Shown: positions 44,974 to 54,237, counted from the stretch's first letter. The stretch: DNA of 64,000 nucleotides from Mycolicibacterium mucogenicum DSM 44124 (GCF_005670685.2 NZ_CP062008.1:434001-498000), one strand, 5' to 3'. Notes: generated from the sequence alone by a model not told the origin. Made by a program: numbers and translations.

Positions 44974-46050
44974 TCAGATGTTGAAGCGGCCCGCGAAGCC
45001 GCGTAGCGGCACGTCGGCGCTCGTCAGCAGTCCGGGCGGGGCTTTGACCACCGAGGCGATGACATTGAGCGCGGGCAGCCCCGTCACGGTCATGCCGATC
45101 GAGGCGAAGTTGTCCGGATTCGACAGGTCCACACCGGGTTTCGGGTAGATCATGTGCTTGTTGTAGACGCAGGGGTCACCCTTGATCTGAGTGATGTAGC
45201 AGCCCTTGATGTTCCAGCTCGGGTCGGTGTGCGGCGTCATCTGCCATTCCAGATGCGTCTCGATGCGCGGCACACCGTCGACCATGCCCTGGTACTTGAT
45301 GTAGTTGCCGCCCAGGGAGCCCTTCGGCAGCGTGTACCAGCCCAGGTCGACGTCCTTGGTGCAGGCGCCGAGTTCGGCGCTGAACTTCACCTCGTCGAGT
45401 TCGAGCCCGAAGCAGTCGGCCATCATGAGCACGCTGTCGGCGAACACCCGGGTGTACTTCTCGAGCTTCGCCGGGATCGACGGATCATCAACGGGGAGTC
45501 CATATCCCACCTCGATCCAGGTGTCCTTGCTGTGATGGCAGGACACGTCGACCGATTCGATGGTGGTGACGTTCTCGATCTCCGCGACGTCGGCCGAACA
45601 CACCACGCCCAGGATCTGGTTGATGCCGGGGTTCATCCCGGTGCCGTAGAACGTCGACCCGCCCTTGGCGCAGGCCTCGGTCAGCAGCTGTGACACCGGC
45701 TTGCCGGAGGGGTGTGGGTGGTTGGTGTCGCGGTGCCAGCCGGTGATCCAGTCGGCCGTCGTCACGATATTGATCCCGGCCTCAAGGACTTTCACGTAGA
45801 GGTCCTCGTCGGGGAAGACGCCGTGGAAGGTGAGGACATCGGGTTTCGCGGCGATGATGTCGTCGACCGAGCCGGTTGCGATGACGCCGATGGGTCCGAT
45901 CCCGGCGATCTCGCCGGCGTCCCGTCCCACCTTTTCCGTTGTGTAGCAATGTAATCCGACCAATTCTAGGTCGGGGCGCTTACCGATGCGCTTGATCATC
46001 TCGGTACCGACGTTGCCGGTCGCCACCTGGAAGACGCGAATCTTGGACAT
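44974..46050 (-). CDS. NAD(P)-binding dehydrogenase, dihydrodipicolinate-reductase-like
   Basis: 358 residues with an N-terminal Rossmann motif (IRVFQVATGNVGTEMIKRI) and a second domain like the DapB/amine-dehydrogenase superfamily. GTGMNPGINQILGVVCSADV is the typical NAD-binding/substrate pattern of these uncharacterised mycobacterial proteins. It lies 4 bases after the Rieske oxygenase gene, so the two form one transcript and may act on the same steroid- or terpenoid-like substrate. Substrate unknown. Confidence 0.85.
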   Translation of the reverse strand: MSKIRVFQVATGNVGTEMIKRIGKRPDLELVGLHCYTTEKVGRDAGEIAGIGPIGVIATGSVDDIIAAKPDVLTFHGVFPDEDLYVKVLEAGINIVTTADWITGWHRDTNHPHPSGKPVSQLLTEACAKGGSTFYGTGMNPGINQILGVVCSADVAEIENVTTIESVDVSCHHSKDTWIEVGYGLPVDDPSIPAKLEKYTRVFADSVLMMADCFGLELDEVKFSAELGACTKDVDLGWYTLPKGSLGGNYIKYQGMVDGVPRIETHLEWQMTPHTDPSWNIKGCYITQIKGDPCVYNKHMIYPKPGVDLSNPDNFASIGMTVTGLPALNVIASVVKAPPGLLTSADVPLRGFAGRFNI

Positions 46051-46054
46051 CTGG

Positions 46055-47029
46055 TCAGCCCTTCGGGGTTTCGGGATAGAACTGCATGGCCCACTTACGG
46101 ATTGCGGTGAAGCCTTCGTATTCGGCGGTGGCCAGCGCCGGCGGATCCGAGTAGCGCTGGTGCGACCAGATGTGGATGTCCTGGGTGAACTGCCGGATCA
46201 CCTCGTCACCGAAGGCGTTGGCGCGCTCGGCGTTCCAGGGCGCCCGCCCGATGTAGACCATGAAGCGCACGTCGGAGGTGGACTCGTCGACGGGTGTGAC
46301 GGCCGAGATGGTGCGGTTGTCGATCATGCCCCAGCTCTTGGTGACGGCGATGCCGAGACCGCCGTTGATGGCCTCGACTCCGCTGCGGACATCGTCGATC
46401 GACTGCTGGTCGCTGCCCTCGAAAGTGATGGTGAAGTCGACGTAGGAGATCGGTGCCGCGAAGTCGTGCCGGGTGAACACCGGCACGATCGGCGTCTGGT
46501 GCACGAACTTGAAGTGTGCGAAGTCGACGCCGTTCTCCAGGACGTATTGCGGGTGCAGCTCAAGGGTTTCGCGGAACAGTCGCTGCTGGGGGTAATAGTC
46601 GGCGGCGCTGCTGCCGTCGTTGAACGACGCGAACACATCGGGCGCCTCGAAGAACGGCTCGCGGCCCTCGACGTCGTGCCAGATGTAGATGGCCTCGTTG
46701 CGCTCGGTGACGGGGTAGGTCCGGATGCGGCGGCCGCGGTTGGGCCGGTCCTGGTACGGGATGCAGACGTTGTGGCCGGCGGCGTTCCACTGCCAGCCGT
46801 GGAACGGGCACTGGATGGTCTCGCCGACGACGTGGCCGCCGAAGCCGAGGTGTGCCCCGAGGTGCTCGCAGTAGGCGTTCATGACGGTGACGGCGCCGGA
46901 TTCGGCGCGCCAGGCGACCATCTCCTCGCCGAAGTACTTCACGGTGCGCACCGCGCCGACTTCGACCTCGTCCGACCAGGCGATCTGGAACCATCCCGTC
47001 GGCTTCATCGGCAGCTGGGGTTTGGCCAT
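46055..47029 (-). CDS. Rieske non-heme iron oxygenase, KshA-like
   Basis: 324 residues from the ATG at 47029. The Rieske centre is YCEHLGAHLG...QCPFHGWQW (C-x-H about 53-55 and C-x2-H about 72-75). The mononuclear iron region has the DFAHFKFVHQTP pattern as in KshA, the 3-ketosteroid 9-alpha-hydroxylase oxygenase, though this protein is shorter. It needs a separate reductase. It heads a two-gene operon and is divergent from a TetR gene with direct repeats between. Confidence 0.88.
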   Translation of the reverse strand: MAKPQLPMKPTGWFQIAWSDEVEVGAVRTVKYFGEEMVAWRAESGAVTVMNAYCEHLGAHLGFGGHVVGETIQCPFHGWQWNAAGHNVCIPYQDRPNRGRRIRTYPVTERNEAIYIWHDVEGREPFFEAPDVFASFNDGSSAADYYPQQRLFRETLELHPQYVLENGVDFAHFKFVHQTPIVPVFTRHDFAAPISYVDFTITFEGSDQQSIDDVRSGVEAINGGLGIAVTKSWGMIDNRTISAVTPVDESTSDVRFMVYIGRAPWNAERANAFGDEVIRQFTQDIHIWSHQRYSDPPALATAEYEGFTAIRKWAMQFYPETPKG

Positions 47030-47045
47030 GACCCGAATCGTAGGG

Positions 47046-47082
47046 GGTTCTGTGAAACTTTGAAAGAGGGTTCTGCGAAACT
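47046..47082. promoter_or_regulatory. Direct repeats between the Rieske oxygenase and TetR genes
   Basis: GGTTCTGTGAAACT (47046-47059) is repeated as GGTTCTGCGAAACT (47069-47082), 23 bases apart. Each copy has a TTC-N3-GAA core. The gap is only 69 bp between divergent starts, so this is a likely TetR operator. Confidence 0.6.
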
Positions 47083-47098
47083 GCGCTAATCTCGGACG

Positions 47099-47704
47099 AT
47101 GACCGCGGCGGCACGACGGACCAACAAGCGCGGCGACGCCACCCGGGAGAGCATGTTGGAGGCCGCGCGCAAGGCGCTGGCCACGGGCGATCCGGGCGCG
47201 GTATCGGCCAACCGGATCGCCAAGGAGATCGGCGCCACCTGGGGTGCCGTGAAGTACCAGTTCGGCGACATCGACGGCTTCTGGGCCGCTGTCCTGCGCC
47301 GCACCGCCGAGCGTCGCGCGGGCATGCTCAGCCACCACGACAGCGCCACTACGCTGCATCAACGCGTCGCGACCATCATCGACCTGCTCTACGACGGCCT
47401 GACCATCGGCGATTCGCGGGCCATCGAGAACCTGCGCGCGGCGCTACCGCGAGACCACGCCGAGCTGGAGCGGCTGTACCCGAAGACCGCCGCGGAGCTG
47501 TCGTCGTGGGGGCAGAGCTGGCTGCAGACGTGCCAACAGGCCTTCGCCGACCTGGACGTCGACCCTGAGCGGGTGCGCGAGGTGGCCTCGTTCATCCCCG
47601 GCGCGATGCGCGGCATCGCGTCAGAGCGTCAGCTCGGCACCTATACCGACCTCGACGTGGCCCGACGGGGGCTCACCAACGCGATCGTGGCCTACCTCAA
47701 ATAG
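47099..47704 (+). CDS. TetR family regulator of the Rieske operon
   Basis: 201 residues with N-terminal helix-turn-helix (VSANRIAKEIGATWGAVKYQFG, about 38-60) and a helical ligand domain. It is divergent from the Rieske oxygenase and reductase genes and shares an operator-like region, so it probably represses them and itself until the substrate is present. Confidence 0.9.
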   Translation: MTAAARRTNKRGDATRESMLEAARKALATGDPGAVSANRIAKEIGATWGAVKYQFGDIDGFWAAVLRRTAERRAGMLSHHDSATTLHQRVATIIDLLYDGLTIGDSRAIENLRAALPRDHAELERLYPKTAAELSSWGQSWLQTCQQAFADLDVDPERVREVASFIPGAMRGIASERQLGTYTDLDVARRGLTNAIVAYLK

Positions 47705-47770
47705 CACGTGACCAGCTTGTAACCAATTCGAGTTCGAGCATTTCGGGTACCAACCAGTAGGCTTGGCCCG

Positions 47771-48583
47771 ATGGTCCCGCTCTGGTTCACGCTTTCCGCG
47801 CTCTGCTTCGTGGGTGCGGCAGTGCTGCTGTATGTCGACATCGACCGTCGACGTGGCCTCGGCCGGCGCCGCAAGTCATGGGCGAAGTCGCACGGGTTCG
47901 ATTACGAACACGAGACTCCCGACCTGGTCAAGCGGTGGAGCCGCGGCATCATGTCGACCGTCGGTGAGAACGTCCATGCCCGCAACGTCGTGCTCGGACA
48001 GATTCGCGGCGAGGCCGTGTTCATCTTCGACCTCGACGATGTGGCCACCGTGATCGCTCTGCACCGCAAGGTCGGCACCAACGTGGCCGTGGACGTCCGC
48101 CTGAAGGACATCCCGGAGCCGCGGGAAAACGACATCTGGCTGCTCGGCGCCATCGGCCCCCGCATGGTCTACTCCACGAACCTCGATGCCGCCCGTCGCG
48201 CCTGCGACCGCCGGATGGTGACGTTCTCGCACACCGCCCCGGATTGCGCCGAGATCATGTGGAACGAGCAGAACTGGACGCTGGTGTCCATGCCGATCAC
48301 CAGCACCCGCGCTCAGTGGGACGAGGGTCTGCGCACCGTCCGCCAGTTCAACGACCTGCTGCGGGTGCTGCCGCCGGTGCCGTCCGGCCAGAACAGCGTC
48401 GCCGGCCAGGCCGTCGCGCGTCGCAGCGGTTCGCCGAGCCGTCCGCTCAGCGCCGGCCCGATGCGGCAGAACGAACTGCCCGCCGGCCGCAGCAACCAGG
48501 CCCCTGGCCGCGCAGACATCGGCCGCTACACGCAGTTCGCGCCGGCCCGTAACGGCCGCCCCGCGCCGAATTATCAGCGCTGA
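47771..48583 (+). CDS. ttfA: TtfA, trehalose monomycolate transport factor
   Basis: 270 residues with one N-terminal helix (LWFTLSALCFVGAAVLLYVDI), a folded domain (HGFDYEHETPDLVKRWSRGI... LLGAIGPRMVYSTN), and a disordered Arg/Pro/Gln C-terminus. It matches the M. tuberculosis Rv0383c family. TtfA acts with the MmpL3 flippase in moving trehalose monomycolate to the periplasm, and it is essential in tested mycobacteria. It is followed after 24 bases by a lipoprotein gene. Confidence 0.88.
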   Translation: MVPLWFTLSALCFVGAAVLLYVDIDRRRGLGRRRKSWAKSHGFDYEHETPDLVKRWSRGIMSTVGENVHARNVVLGQIRGEAVFIFDLDDVATVIALHRKVGTNVAVDVRLKDIPEPRENDIWLLGAIGPRMVYSTNLDAARRACDRRMVTFSHTAPDCAEIMWNEQNWTLVSMPITSTRAQWDEGLRTVRQFNDLLRVLPPVPSGQNSVAGQAVARRSGSPSRPLSAGPMRQNELPAGRSNQAPGRADIGRYTQFAPARNGRPAPNYQR

Positions 48584-48607
48584 GTCCCTGCGGCTAACCT
48601 TGGCCGC

Positions 48608-49519
48608 ATGTCTTTTCGCAGGTTGGCCTCGCGGCTGCTGACTGTGCTGCTGGCCGGTGTGCTGGTCGCGTGTTCCAGTGACAGCTCCGCGAACTCCGTC
48701 ATCTTCGGTGCGCCCAGCGCCAAAGTCGGCGAGTCGCAGGCACTGCTGGGCTGGAACGTCTCGGTGTCCAACCTGCGCTTCCAAGACGACCAGGTGTTGA
48801 TCGACGTCGATCTGGCCGCCGCGAAGGCCGGTGGAGAACACGCCAAGCCCGAGGCCCTGCGCTTCGGCCTGTACGGCGCATTGGCGCATCCCATCGAATC
48901 GAACCTGATCGGTGGCTGCGACGGGGTCCCCAACCTCAAGATCAACCCGGCCGTCGTACAGAACCCTGACAAGGTAACGGGCACAGTCTGTTTGGGCCCG
49001 ATGCGCGACCAGACCCAGGTGCGTGGCGTCTACCTGTACTCGCCCGCCGACCGCATCAAGGACACCACCGTCGCCTACGGCGCGGCGTACCCCGTCGGCC
49101 TGACGCCGACCAATGAGTCCGACACCGGGCTGACTCTGAAGGCCACCAGTGTCGACGGATTCCGGGCCGACGGCGGCCAGTTGATCCCGGCGGCGCTGGG
49201 GGACCCGACGGCGTTCACCGGCAAGGGCTACATGCTGCTCGGTCTCGAAATCGGTGGTCTGGCAAGCCGGTACAAGGACGACTCGGCCAAGCGTGGCGGG
49301 CCGCTGATGATCGCGGTGGCGCCGACACTGCCGCCGCCCGGCCTGTCGCACATGTGTGACGTCTACGGCGCGACGCTGCTGGTGCTGCCGGACGCGAAGG
49401 TCGGGGCGATCAACACCCGCGCCTCGCTGTGCACGCAGGGCGACATCAACCAGGCGCTGCTGTACGCCACCGTCACCGTGGTGGGAACACATGCGGCGGT
49501 GTGGATTTCGCGTGAGTGA
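48608..49519 (+). CDS. Lipoprotein of unknown function, ttfA-linked
   Basis: 303 residues with a lipoprotein signal (RLLTVLLAGVLVACSSD, Cys 22). The mature domain has paired cysteines (GGCDGVPN, GTVCLGP, HMCDVYG, SLCTQGD) likely forming disulfides. It does not match a named family that I recognise. It lies between ttfA and the methyltransferase and overlaps the latter by 8 bases. It may be an envelope accessory protein. Confidence 0.85.
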   Translation: MSFRRLASRLLTVLLAGVLVACSSDSSANSVIFGAPSAKVGESQALLGWNVSVSNLRFQDDQVLIDVDLAAAKAGGEHAKPEALRFGLYGALAHPIESNLIGGCDGVPNLKINPAVVQNPDKVTGTVCLGPMRDQTQVRGVYLYSPADRIKDTTVAYGAAYPVGLTPTNESDTGLTLKATSVDGFRADGGQLIPAALGDPTAFTGKGYMLLGLEIGGLASRYKDDSAKRGGPLMIAVAPTLPPPGLSHMCDVYGATLLVLPDAKVGAINTRASLCTQGDINQALLYATVTVVGTHAAVWISRE

Positions 49520-50177
49520 TCAGGTCGCCGACCACGCCGATGTGCCAGGCCCCACCGAGTGGGGCGCCGGCCCCGGCGTCGGCCCGTGGTCCGGTGAGCT
49601 GCCCGACGATCCGCGCTACGACCCGGAGTTGTTGCGCGAGGGCGACACTCGCAACGTCGTCGACGCCTACCGGTACTGGACGCGGGAGGCGATCATCGCC
49701 GACATCGACCAGCGCCGGCACCCGCTGCACATCGCGATCGAGAACTTCGGCAACGATGCCAACATCGGCGCGGTGGTTCGCACCGCCAATGCGTTCGCGG
49801 TGGACACCGTGCACATCGTCGGCCGCCGGCGGTGGAATCGCCGGGGCGCCATGGTGACTGACCGCTACCAGCGACTCATGCACCATGCCACGACGGCGGA
49901 ACTGCTGGCCTTCGCCGAAGCCGCGGGGCTGACCCCGGTCGCCGTCGACAACGTCCCCGGCTCGGTGCGGCTGGAAGAGACGACGCTGCCCCGCGAATGT
50001 CTGCTGATCTTCGGGCAGGAGGGGCCGGGCATCACCGTCGACGCCAAGACGGGGTCGATGATGACGGTGTCCATCGCGCAATTCGGCTCGACCCGCAGCA
50101 TCAACGCCGGGGTGGCCGCGGGGATCGTCATGCACACCTGGATCACTCAACATGCAGGACTGGATCGGGCCTGGTAG
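49512..50177 (+). CDS. SpoU/TrmH-family RNA 2'-O-methyltransferase
   Basis: 221 residues from the GTG at 49512 (VSDQVADHADVPG). The SPOUT knot is shown by IAIENFGNDANIGAVVRTAN (motif 1), LLIFGQEGPGI (motif 2) and IAQFGSTRSINAGVAAGIVM (motif 3). It uses SAM to methylate a tRNA or rRNA ribose; the target is not predictable. M. tuberculosis has an orthologue in a similar region (Rv0380c). Confidence 0.93.
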   Translation: MSDQVADHADVPGPTEWGAGPGVGPWSGELPDDPRYDPELLREGDTRNVVDAYRYWTREAIIADIDQRRHPLHIAIENFGNDANIGAVVRTANAFAVDTVHIVGRRRWNRRGAMVTDRYQRLMHHATTAELLAFAEAAGLTPVAVDNVPGSVRLEETTLPRECLLIFGQEGPGITVDAKTGSMMTVSIAQFGSTRSINAGVAAGIVMHTWITQHAGLDRAW

Positions 50178-50192
50178 GGCAGGATAGAACGC

Positions 50193-51341
50193 ATGGATCA
50201 GCGTCCGGTGGAGCGAAGCGACGGGGATGCAGTTTGGGCCAACCGTGCGGCCAGCGCGGAAACGGCTGTGTTCAACCGGCATATCCGGCGGCTCTGGGGG
50301 ATGCCCGGCACTCAGCTGGGCGTCGTGGCCTGGCCGTCGACGCGCGCCGACCGGCTGTTCAAGAGCTGGGATTACTGGTGGCAGGCGCATCTGCTGGACT
50401 GCATGATCGATGCGCAGCTGCGCGACCCGCAGGAGTACCGCGTCGCCCGCATCAGCCGTCAGATCCGTGGACATCGACTGCGCAACAACGGGTCCTGGAC
50501 CAACAACTACTACGACGACATGGCGTGGATGGCGCTCGCGCTGGAGCGTTCCGGCCGGTTGGTCGGCGTGGGCCGGCCCAAGGCGCTCAAGACGTTCACC
50601 GACCAGTTCCTCAATGCCTGGGTGCCCGAGGACGGCGGCGGTATCCCGTGGCGCAAGCAGGACCAGTTCTTCAACGCCCCGGCGAACGGTCCGGCCGGCA
50701 TCTTCCTGGCTCGCCACGACCGTCTGCGGCGGGCGCAGCAGATGGCCGACTGGATCGACGGCACGCTGATCGATCCCGATACGCACCTGGTGTTCGACGG
50801 CATCAAGGGCGGTTCAATGGTGCGCGCCCAGTACACGTACTGCCAGGGCGTGGTGTTGGGCCTGGAAGTGGAACTGGCCGTGCGTACCGGCGACCCGCGG
50901 CATGCGGAGCGGGTGCACCGCCTCGTGGCCGCGGTCAAGGACCACATGCTCGACGACGGCGTGATCAGGGGTGCCGGCGGCGGCGACGGTGGCCTGTTCG
51001 GCGCCATCCTGGCCCGCTACCTGACGCTGGTGGCCACCACCTTGCCCGGGGATACCGAGGAGGACGACGCGGCCAGGACGACCGCCCGCGACCTGGTGCT
51101 GAAATCTGCGCAGTCGGCGTGGGACTACCGGCAGTCCGTCAACGGCATCCCGCTGTTCGGCGCGTTCTGGGACCGCGCGGCCGAGCTGCCGAAGGACGCC
51201 GGTGAGAAGGCGAAATCCGTTGACGGCGCGGTGAATTCATCCGATATTCCGGAACGCGACCTGTCGGTGCAGGTGGCCGGCTGGATGCTGATGGAAGCGG
51301 CCCACGTGTTGACGGCCGACGCGGACGCCGACGAGTCCTGA
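50193..51341 (+). CDS. Glycoside hydrolase family 76-like protein (alpha-1,6-mannanase type)
   Basis: 382 residues with an (alpha/alpha)6 barrel pattern: SWDYWWQAHLLDC near the start, the GH76-type double-Asp NNYYDDMAWMALAL, and TYCQGVVLGLEVELA. No signal peptide is seen, so it may be cytosolic or exported by another route. GH76 enzymes cut alpha-1,6-mannan, the backbone of mycobacterial lipomannan. It lies 15 bases after the methyltransferase gene. Confidence 0.85.
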   Translation: MDQRPVERSDGDAVWANRAASAETAVFNRHIRRLWGMPGTQLGVVAWPSTRADRLFKSWDYWWQAHLLDCMIDAQLRDPQEYRVARISRQIRGHRLRNNGSWTNNYYDDMAWMALALERSGRLVGVGRPKALKTFTDQFLNAWVPEDGGGIPWRKQDQFFNAPANGPAGIFLARHDRLRRAQQMADWIDGTLIDPDTHLVFDGIKGGSMVRAQYTYCQGVVLGLEVELAVRTGDPRHAERVHRLVAAVKDHMLDDGVIRGAGGGDGGLFGAILARYLTLVATTLPGDTEEDDAARTTARDLVLKSAQSAWDYRQSVNGIPLFGAFWDRAAELPKDAGEKAKSVDGAVNSSDIPERDLSVQVAGWMLMEAAHVLTADADADES

Positions 51342-51342
51342 C

Positions 51343-51663
51343 CTACTGTCCCTTCGGCGTCAACTCGCGGCAGTACGCGTAGATGGCCAGCCCGCCGAAC
51401 TTGACGGCATCGTCGTTGGACAGGTTGGCGGCGTTCTTCTTCAGGTAGGTCAGTGCAGAGTTGACGCCGCCGCTTCGCATCGCGCTGCAGGTGCCGTGCG
51501 CGAGCTTGAGAGCGGTGCTGTTCGGCATGAGGATGCCCTTGTCGTGCACGGCCTGCAGGAACATGGGATCGATCTGGTCATCGGCGTGGGCGGGGACGGC
51601 CATCACGATGGCGGCCGCCGACGAGACCGCCGCGAACAGAGCTGCTGTGCGTGTGCGCTTCAT
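51343..51663 (-). CDS. DUF732 small secreted protein
   Basis: 106 residues from the ATG at 51663. Signal peptide (MKRTRTAALFAAVSSAAAIV...AHA, cut near residue 27) then the DUF732 domain with two conserved Cys (GTCSAMRSG and YAYCREL). Common in mycobacteria; function unknown. It is convergent with the GH76-type gene. Confidence 0.9.
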   Translation of the reverse strand: MKRTRTAALFAAVSSAAAIVMAVPAHADDQIDPMFLQAVHDKGILMPNSTALKLAHGTCSAMRSGGVNSALTYLKKNAANLSNDDAVKFGGLAIYAYCRELTPKGQ

Positions 51664-51827
51664 TCGGATCCCCCTGCAAGATCGGTTTGCTGACAGGCTA
51701 CGCGAGGCTCGGCGATCCCGGACGGAGTCGCTTGGGGACGACCACCGGAATTTCTTCAGAAACGTCAGCGTCATATACTTAGACCGCATATTGCATTTTG
51801 ATTTTTTGCTTATTTCGGAGGATGGCT

Positions 51828-52109
51828 ATGGCCACGATGAAGAAGATTGCGTCGACTACAGCACTTGCAGCAAGCCTGGGAGCTGCGATTTTGGGTGTCA
51901 GTGCGGGAGTTGCCAGCGCAGCTCCGGCGCACGACCCCGCCACGATCCCGATGGACCGCGGTCACGGCCACGGCCACGACGACTGGGATGATCACGGCCG
52001 CGGTTGGGGTGGCCCGGGTTGGCGTGGTGGCGGCTGGGATGGCCCTGAGGTCTACGTCAACCTGCCCTGCGTGACCGGCCCCGCCGGCATCGTCACCGTT
52101 TGCCCGTAG
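51828..52109 (+). CDS. Secreted His/Gly/Trp/Asp-rich small protein (paralogue 1)
   Basis: 93 residues from the ATG at 51828 (GGAGG ribosome site 6 bases before). A signal peptide (to SAGVASA) is followed by PATIPMDRGHGHGHDDWDD and Gly/Trp-rich sequence, ending with a Cys pair (LPCVTGPAGIVTVC). A paralogue at 53957-54223 shares the leader, the TIPMD motif and the ending. His/Asp density suggests metal binding. Confidence 0.8.
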   Translation: MATMKKIASTTALAASLGAAILGVSAGVASAAPAHDPATIPMDRGHGHGHDDWDDHGRGWGGPGWRGGGWDGPEVYVNLPCVTGPAGIVTVCP

Positions 52110-52213
52110 CTCTTTGCCGCTGACGGCTCGTGGCCGCTGACGATTGATCTTCTTCGCTCCGGGGAACCCCTGGCTCGTACCGCCAGATATCCCGGACGCG
52201 AAGGAGGAGAACG

Positions 52214-52666
52214 TTGGTACGCAAGACTCTCGTGATCGGTGTGGTCGCGTTAGCGCTGGCCGGTTGCTCCACGGAGAACTCCGAACCGACTGCCGGCTCA
52301 CCGAATTCGGGCTTGCGCGCGCCGCAGGTCGTCGTCGACGGACAGCCCCGAGCCGTGAGCGGTGGGGTGACCTGCCATCAGGCGGGTGACAACGTGACGA
52401 TCGGGATCGGCGACGTGTCCAGTGGCGTCGGCGCCGTCGTGACGACGAGCGATCCGCCGCAGGTTCGTACCGTCGGCCTCGGCACGATCGACGGTGTCGC
52501 GCTGGGGTTCACGAGCTCCGAGCCCGGCGAGGCGGACAACGCCGTAGCCGCGGTGCGGGGCAAGTCGTACGCGATCAAGGGCACCGCCAGCGGCAGCGAC
52601 CTGAGCAATCCGCGGTCGCCGCAGCAGGTGAGCAAGAGCTTCGAGATGGATGTCGCCTGCCCGTAA
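52214..52666 (+). CDS. LpqH (19-kDa antigen)-family lipoprotein
   Basis: 150 residues from the TTG at 52214 with a strong AAGGAGGAG ribosome site. The lipobox is ALAGC (Cys 18). The body (GGVTCHQAGDNVTIGIGD... SKSFEMDVACP) matches the mycobacterial LpqH family, including two Cys likely in a disulfide. Surface-exposed; the family is a TLR2 agonist in pathogens. Confidence 0.88.
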   Translation: MVRKTLVIGVVALALAGCSTENSEPTAGSPNSGLRAPQVVVDGQPRAVSGGVTCHQAGDNVTIGIGDVSSGVGAVVTTSDPPQVRTVGLGTIDGVALGFTSSEPGEADNAVAAVRGKSYAIKGTASGSDLSNPRSPQQVSKSFEMDVACP

Positions 52667-52704
52667 GGTGCATGATGCGGCGTTACCCGCCAGGATGATT
52701 GGTC

Positions 52705-53862
52705 GTGACCACTCCGGCAGAGGATGCATCGCCCCGAGTGTCCCTGGGCACCGTCCTGCGTGAGTGGGGCACCATCGGATGCATCGGTTTCGGCGGTCCG
52801 CCCACGCACATCAAGCTGTTGCGCAGCCTGTGCGTGGAGCGGCGCCGCTGGATCGGCGCCACCGAGTTCGAGGACGCGATCGCCACGTGCAACCTGTTGC
52901 CGGGGCCGGCGTCGACGCAGCTGTCGATCTACTGCGCCTGGCGCGTCCGCGGCCGGCTCGGTGCGCTGGTCGGTGGCGCCGCGTTCATCGTTCCGGGGCT
53001 CATCGTCATCCTGGGTCTGGCGGCGTTGTTCCTGGCTGGATCACCGCCACGGTGGGTGCTGGCCGCGGGGGCCGGCGCGGGCGCGGCGGTGGCTGCTGTC
53101 GCCGTCCATGCGGGGGCCGCGTTGGTCCCCGCCAGTTGGCAGCGGCGCACCAGCTCCGTCCGGTGGCTGGTGTATGTCGCATCGGGTGCGGTCGCGGCCG
53201 CGCTACTGGGCCCGTGGCTGGTGGTGGTGCTGTTGGCCTGTGGCGCAATCGAATTGGCGCGGACGACGGCGCTGCCCCGGTCCGGTGCGCGCAGCATGCC
53301 GGTCCTGGCGTTCCAGTCCCTGGCGCTGGGCACACTGGGTTCGCTGTGCTGGGTGGCGTTGAAGGTCGGCGCGCTGTCGTACGGCGGCGGCTTCGTCATC
53401 ATCCCGCTCATGCAGGCGGACGCTGTTGACCACTACCACTGGATGACCGGTGCGCAGTTCCTCAATGCTGTTGCGCTGGGCCAGATCACGCCGGGACCGG
53501 TGGTGCAGACCGTCGCCGTCGTCGGCTATGCCGCCGCGGGATTGCTCGGCGGCGTGCTGGCCTCGGTGGTGGCCTTCAGCCCGTCGTTCGTGTTCATCCT
53601 GTTGGGCGCCAAGCACTTCGACCGGATTCGCGGCAACAACTACGTGCGGGCCTTCCTGGACGGCGCGGGTCCGGCCGCCATCGGTGCGATCCTGGGCTCG
53701 GCGGTGCCGCTGGCCCTGTCGATCAGCCAGACCTGGCAGTACGTCGTCCTGGCGGTGGCGGTGGTTGCCGTGTTCAGCCGGGTGAACGTCGTGATCACGT
53801 TGCTGCTGGCCGCCGGGGCCGGCGTTCTCGCCACCGCATTCGGCCTGCCCTTGCCGGGCTGA
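52705..53862 (+). CDS. chrA: Chromate transporter, CHR family (two-domain)
   Basis: 385 residues from the GTG at 52705; a TTG at 52699 is possible. Two homologous halves each carry a CHR motif (GFGGPPTHIKLL and KVGALSYGGGFVIIP), with about ten helices. CHR proteins export chromate and confer resistance. There is no adjacent regulator. Lacking a SulP link, sulfate uptake is unlikely. Confidence 0.9.
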   Translation: MTTPAEDASPRVSLGTVLREWGTIGCIGFGGPPTHIKLLRSLCVERRRWIGATEFEDAIATCNLLPGPASTQLSIYCAWRVRGRLGALVGGAAFIVPGLIVILGLAALFLAGSPPRWVLAAGAGAGAAVAAVAVHAGAALVPASWQRRTSSVRWLVYVASGAVAAALLGPWLVVVLLACGAIELARTTALPRSGARSMPVLAFQSLALGTLGSLCWVALKVGALSYGGGFVIIPLMQADAVDHYHWMTGAQFLNAVALGQITPGPVVQTVAVVGYAAAGLLGGVLASVVAFSPSFVFILLGAKHFDRIRGNNYVRAFLDGAGPAAIGAILGSAVPLALSISQTWQYVVLAVAVVAVFSRVNVVITLLLAAGAGVLATAFGLPLPG

Positions 53863-53956
53863 TTTATCTGGCCGGGGAATGTCATCGACCGCCTGACCGT
53901 CTTACAATAGAGGGGCATTTATTGCCTATTTGTATTTGTTGTTTCGGAGGTTGGCC

Positions 53957-54223
53957 ATGGCCAAGTTCAGAACGATTGCATCGATGACAACACTCGCCTT
54001 GGGCCTCGTGGCTGCGGGTTTGGGTTTCGGCTCGGGTATCGCGAGCGCCGCACCGGCGGTCGGTCCCGGAACGATCCCGATGGACCACGGTTGGGGCTGG
54101 GGTGGCGACGACTGGGACGGTCACCACGGTCACGGCCGCGGCTGGGACGGTAACCGCGGTTGGGGCCCCGGCTACTTCCCGCCGCCGTGCCTGACCGTCC
54201 CGTACGTCACCATCTGCGCCTAG
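53957..54223 (+). CDS. Secreted His/Gly/Trp/Asp-rich small protein (paralogue 2)
   Basis: 88 residues from the ATG at 53957, ribosome site GGAGG. Signal peptide ends SGIASAA; the mature part has TIPMDHGWGWGGDDWDG, further His/Gly/Trp repeats, and ends PCLTVPYVTIC. Same leader and architecture as the gene at 51828, from which it is separated by the LpqH-like and chromate-transport genes. Probably a tandem duplicate. Confidence 0.8.
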   Translation: MAKFRTIASMTTLALGLVAAGLGFGSGIASAAPAVGPGTIPMDHGWGWGGDDWDGHHGHGRGWDGNRGWGPGYFPPPCLTVPYVTICA

Positions 54224-54237
54224 TCGCGCGAGGGCTG

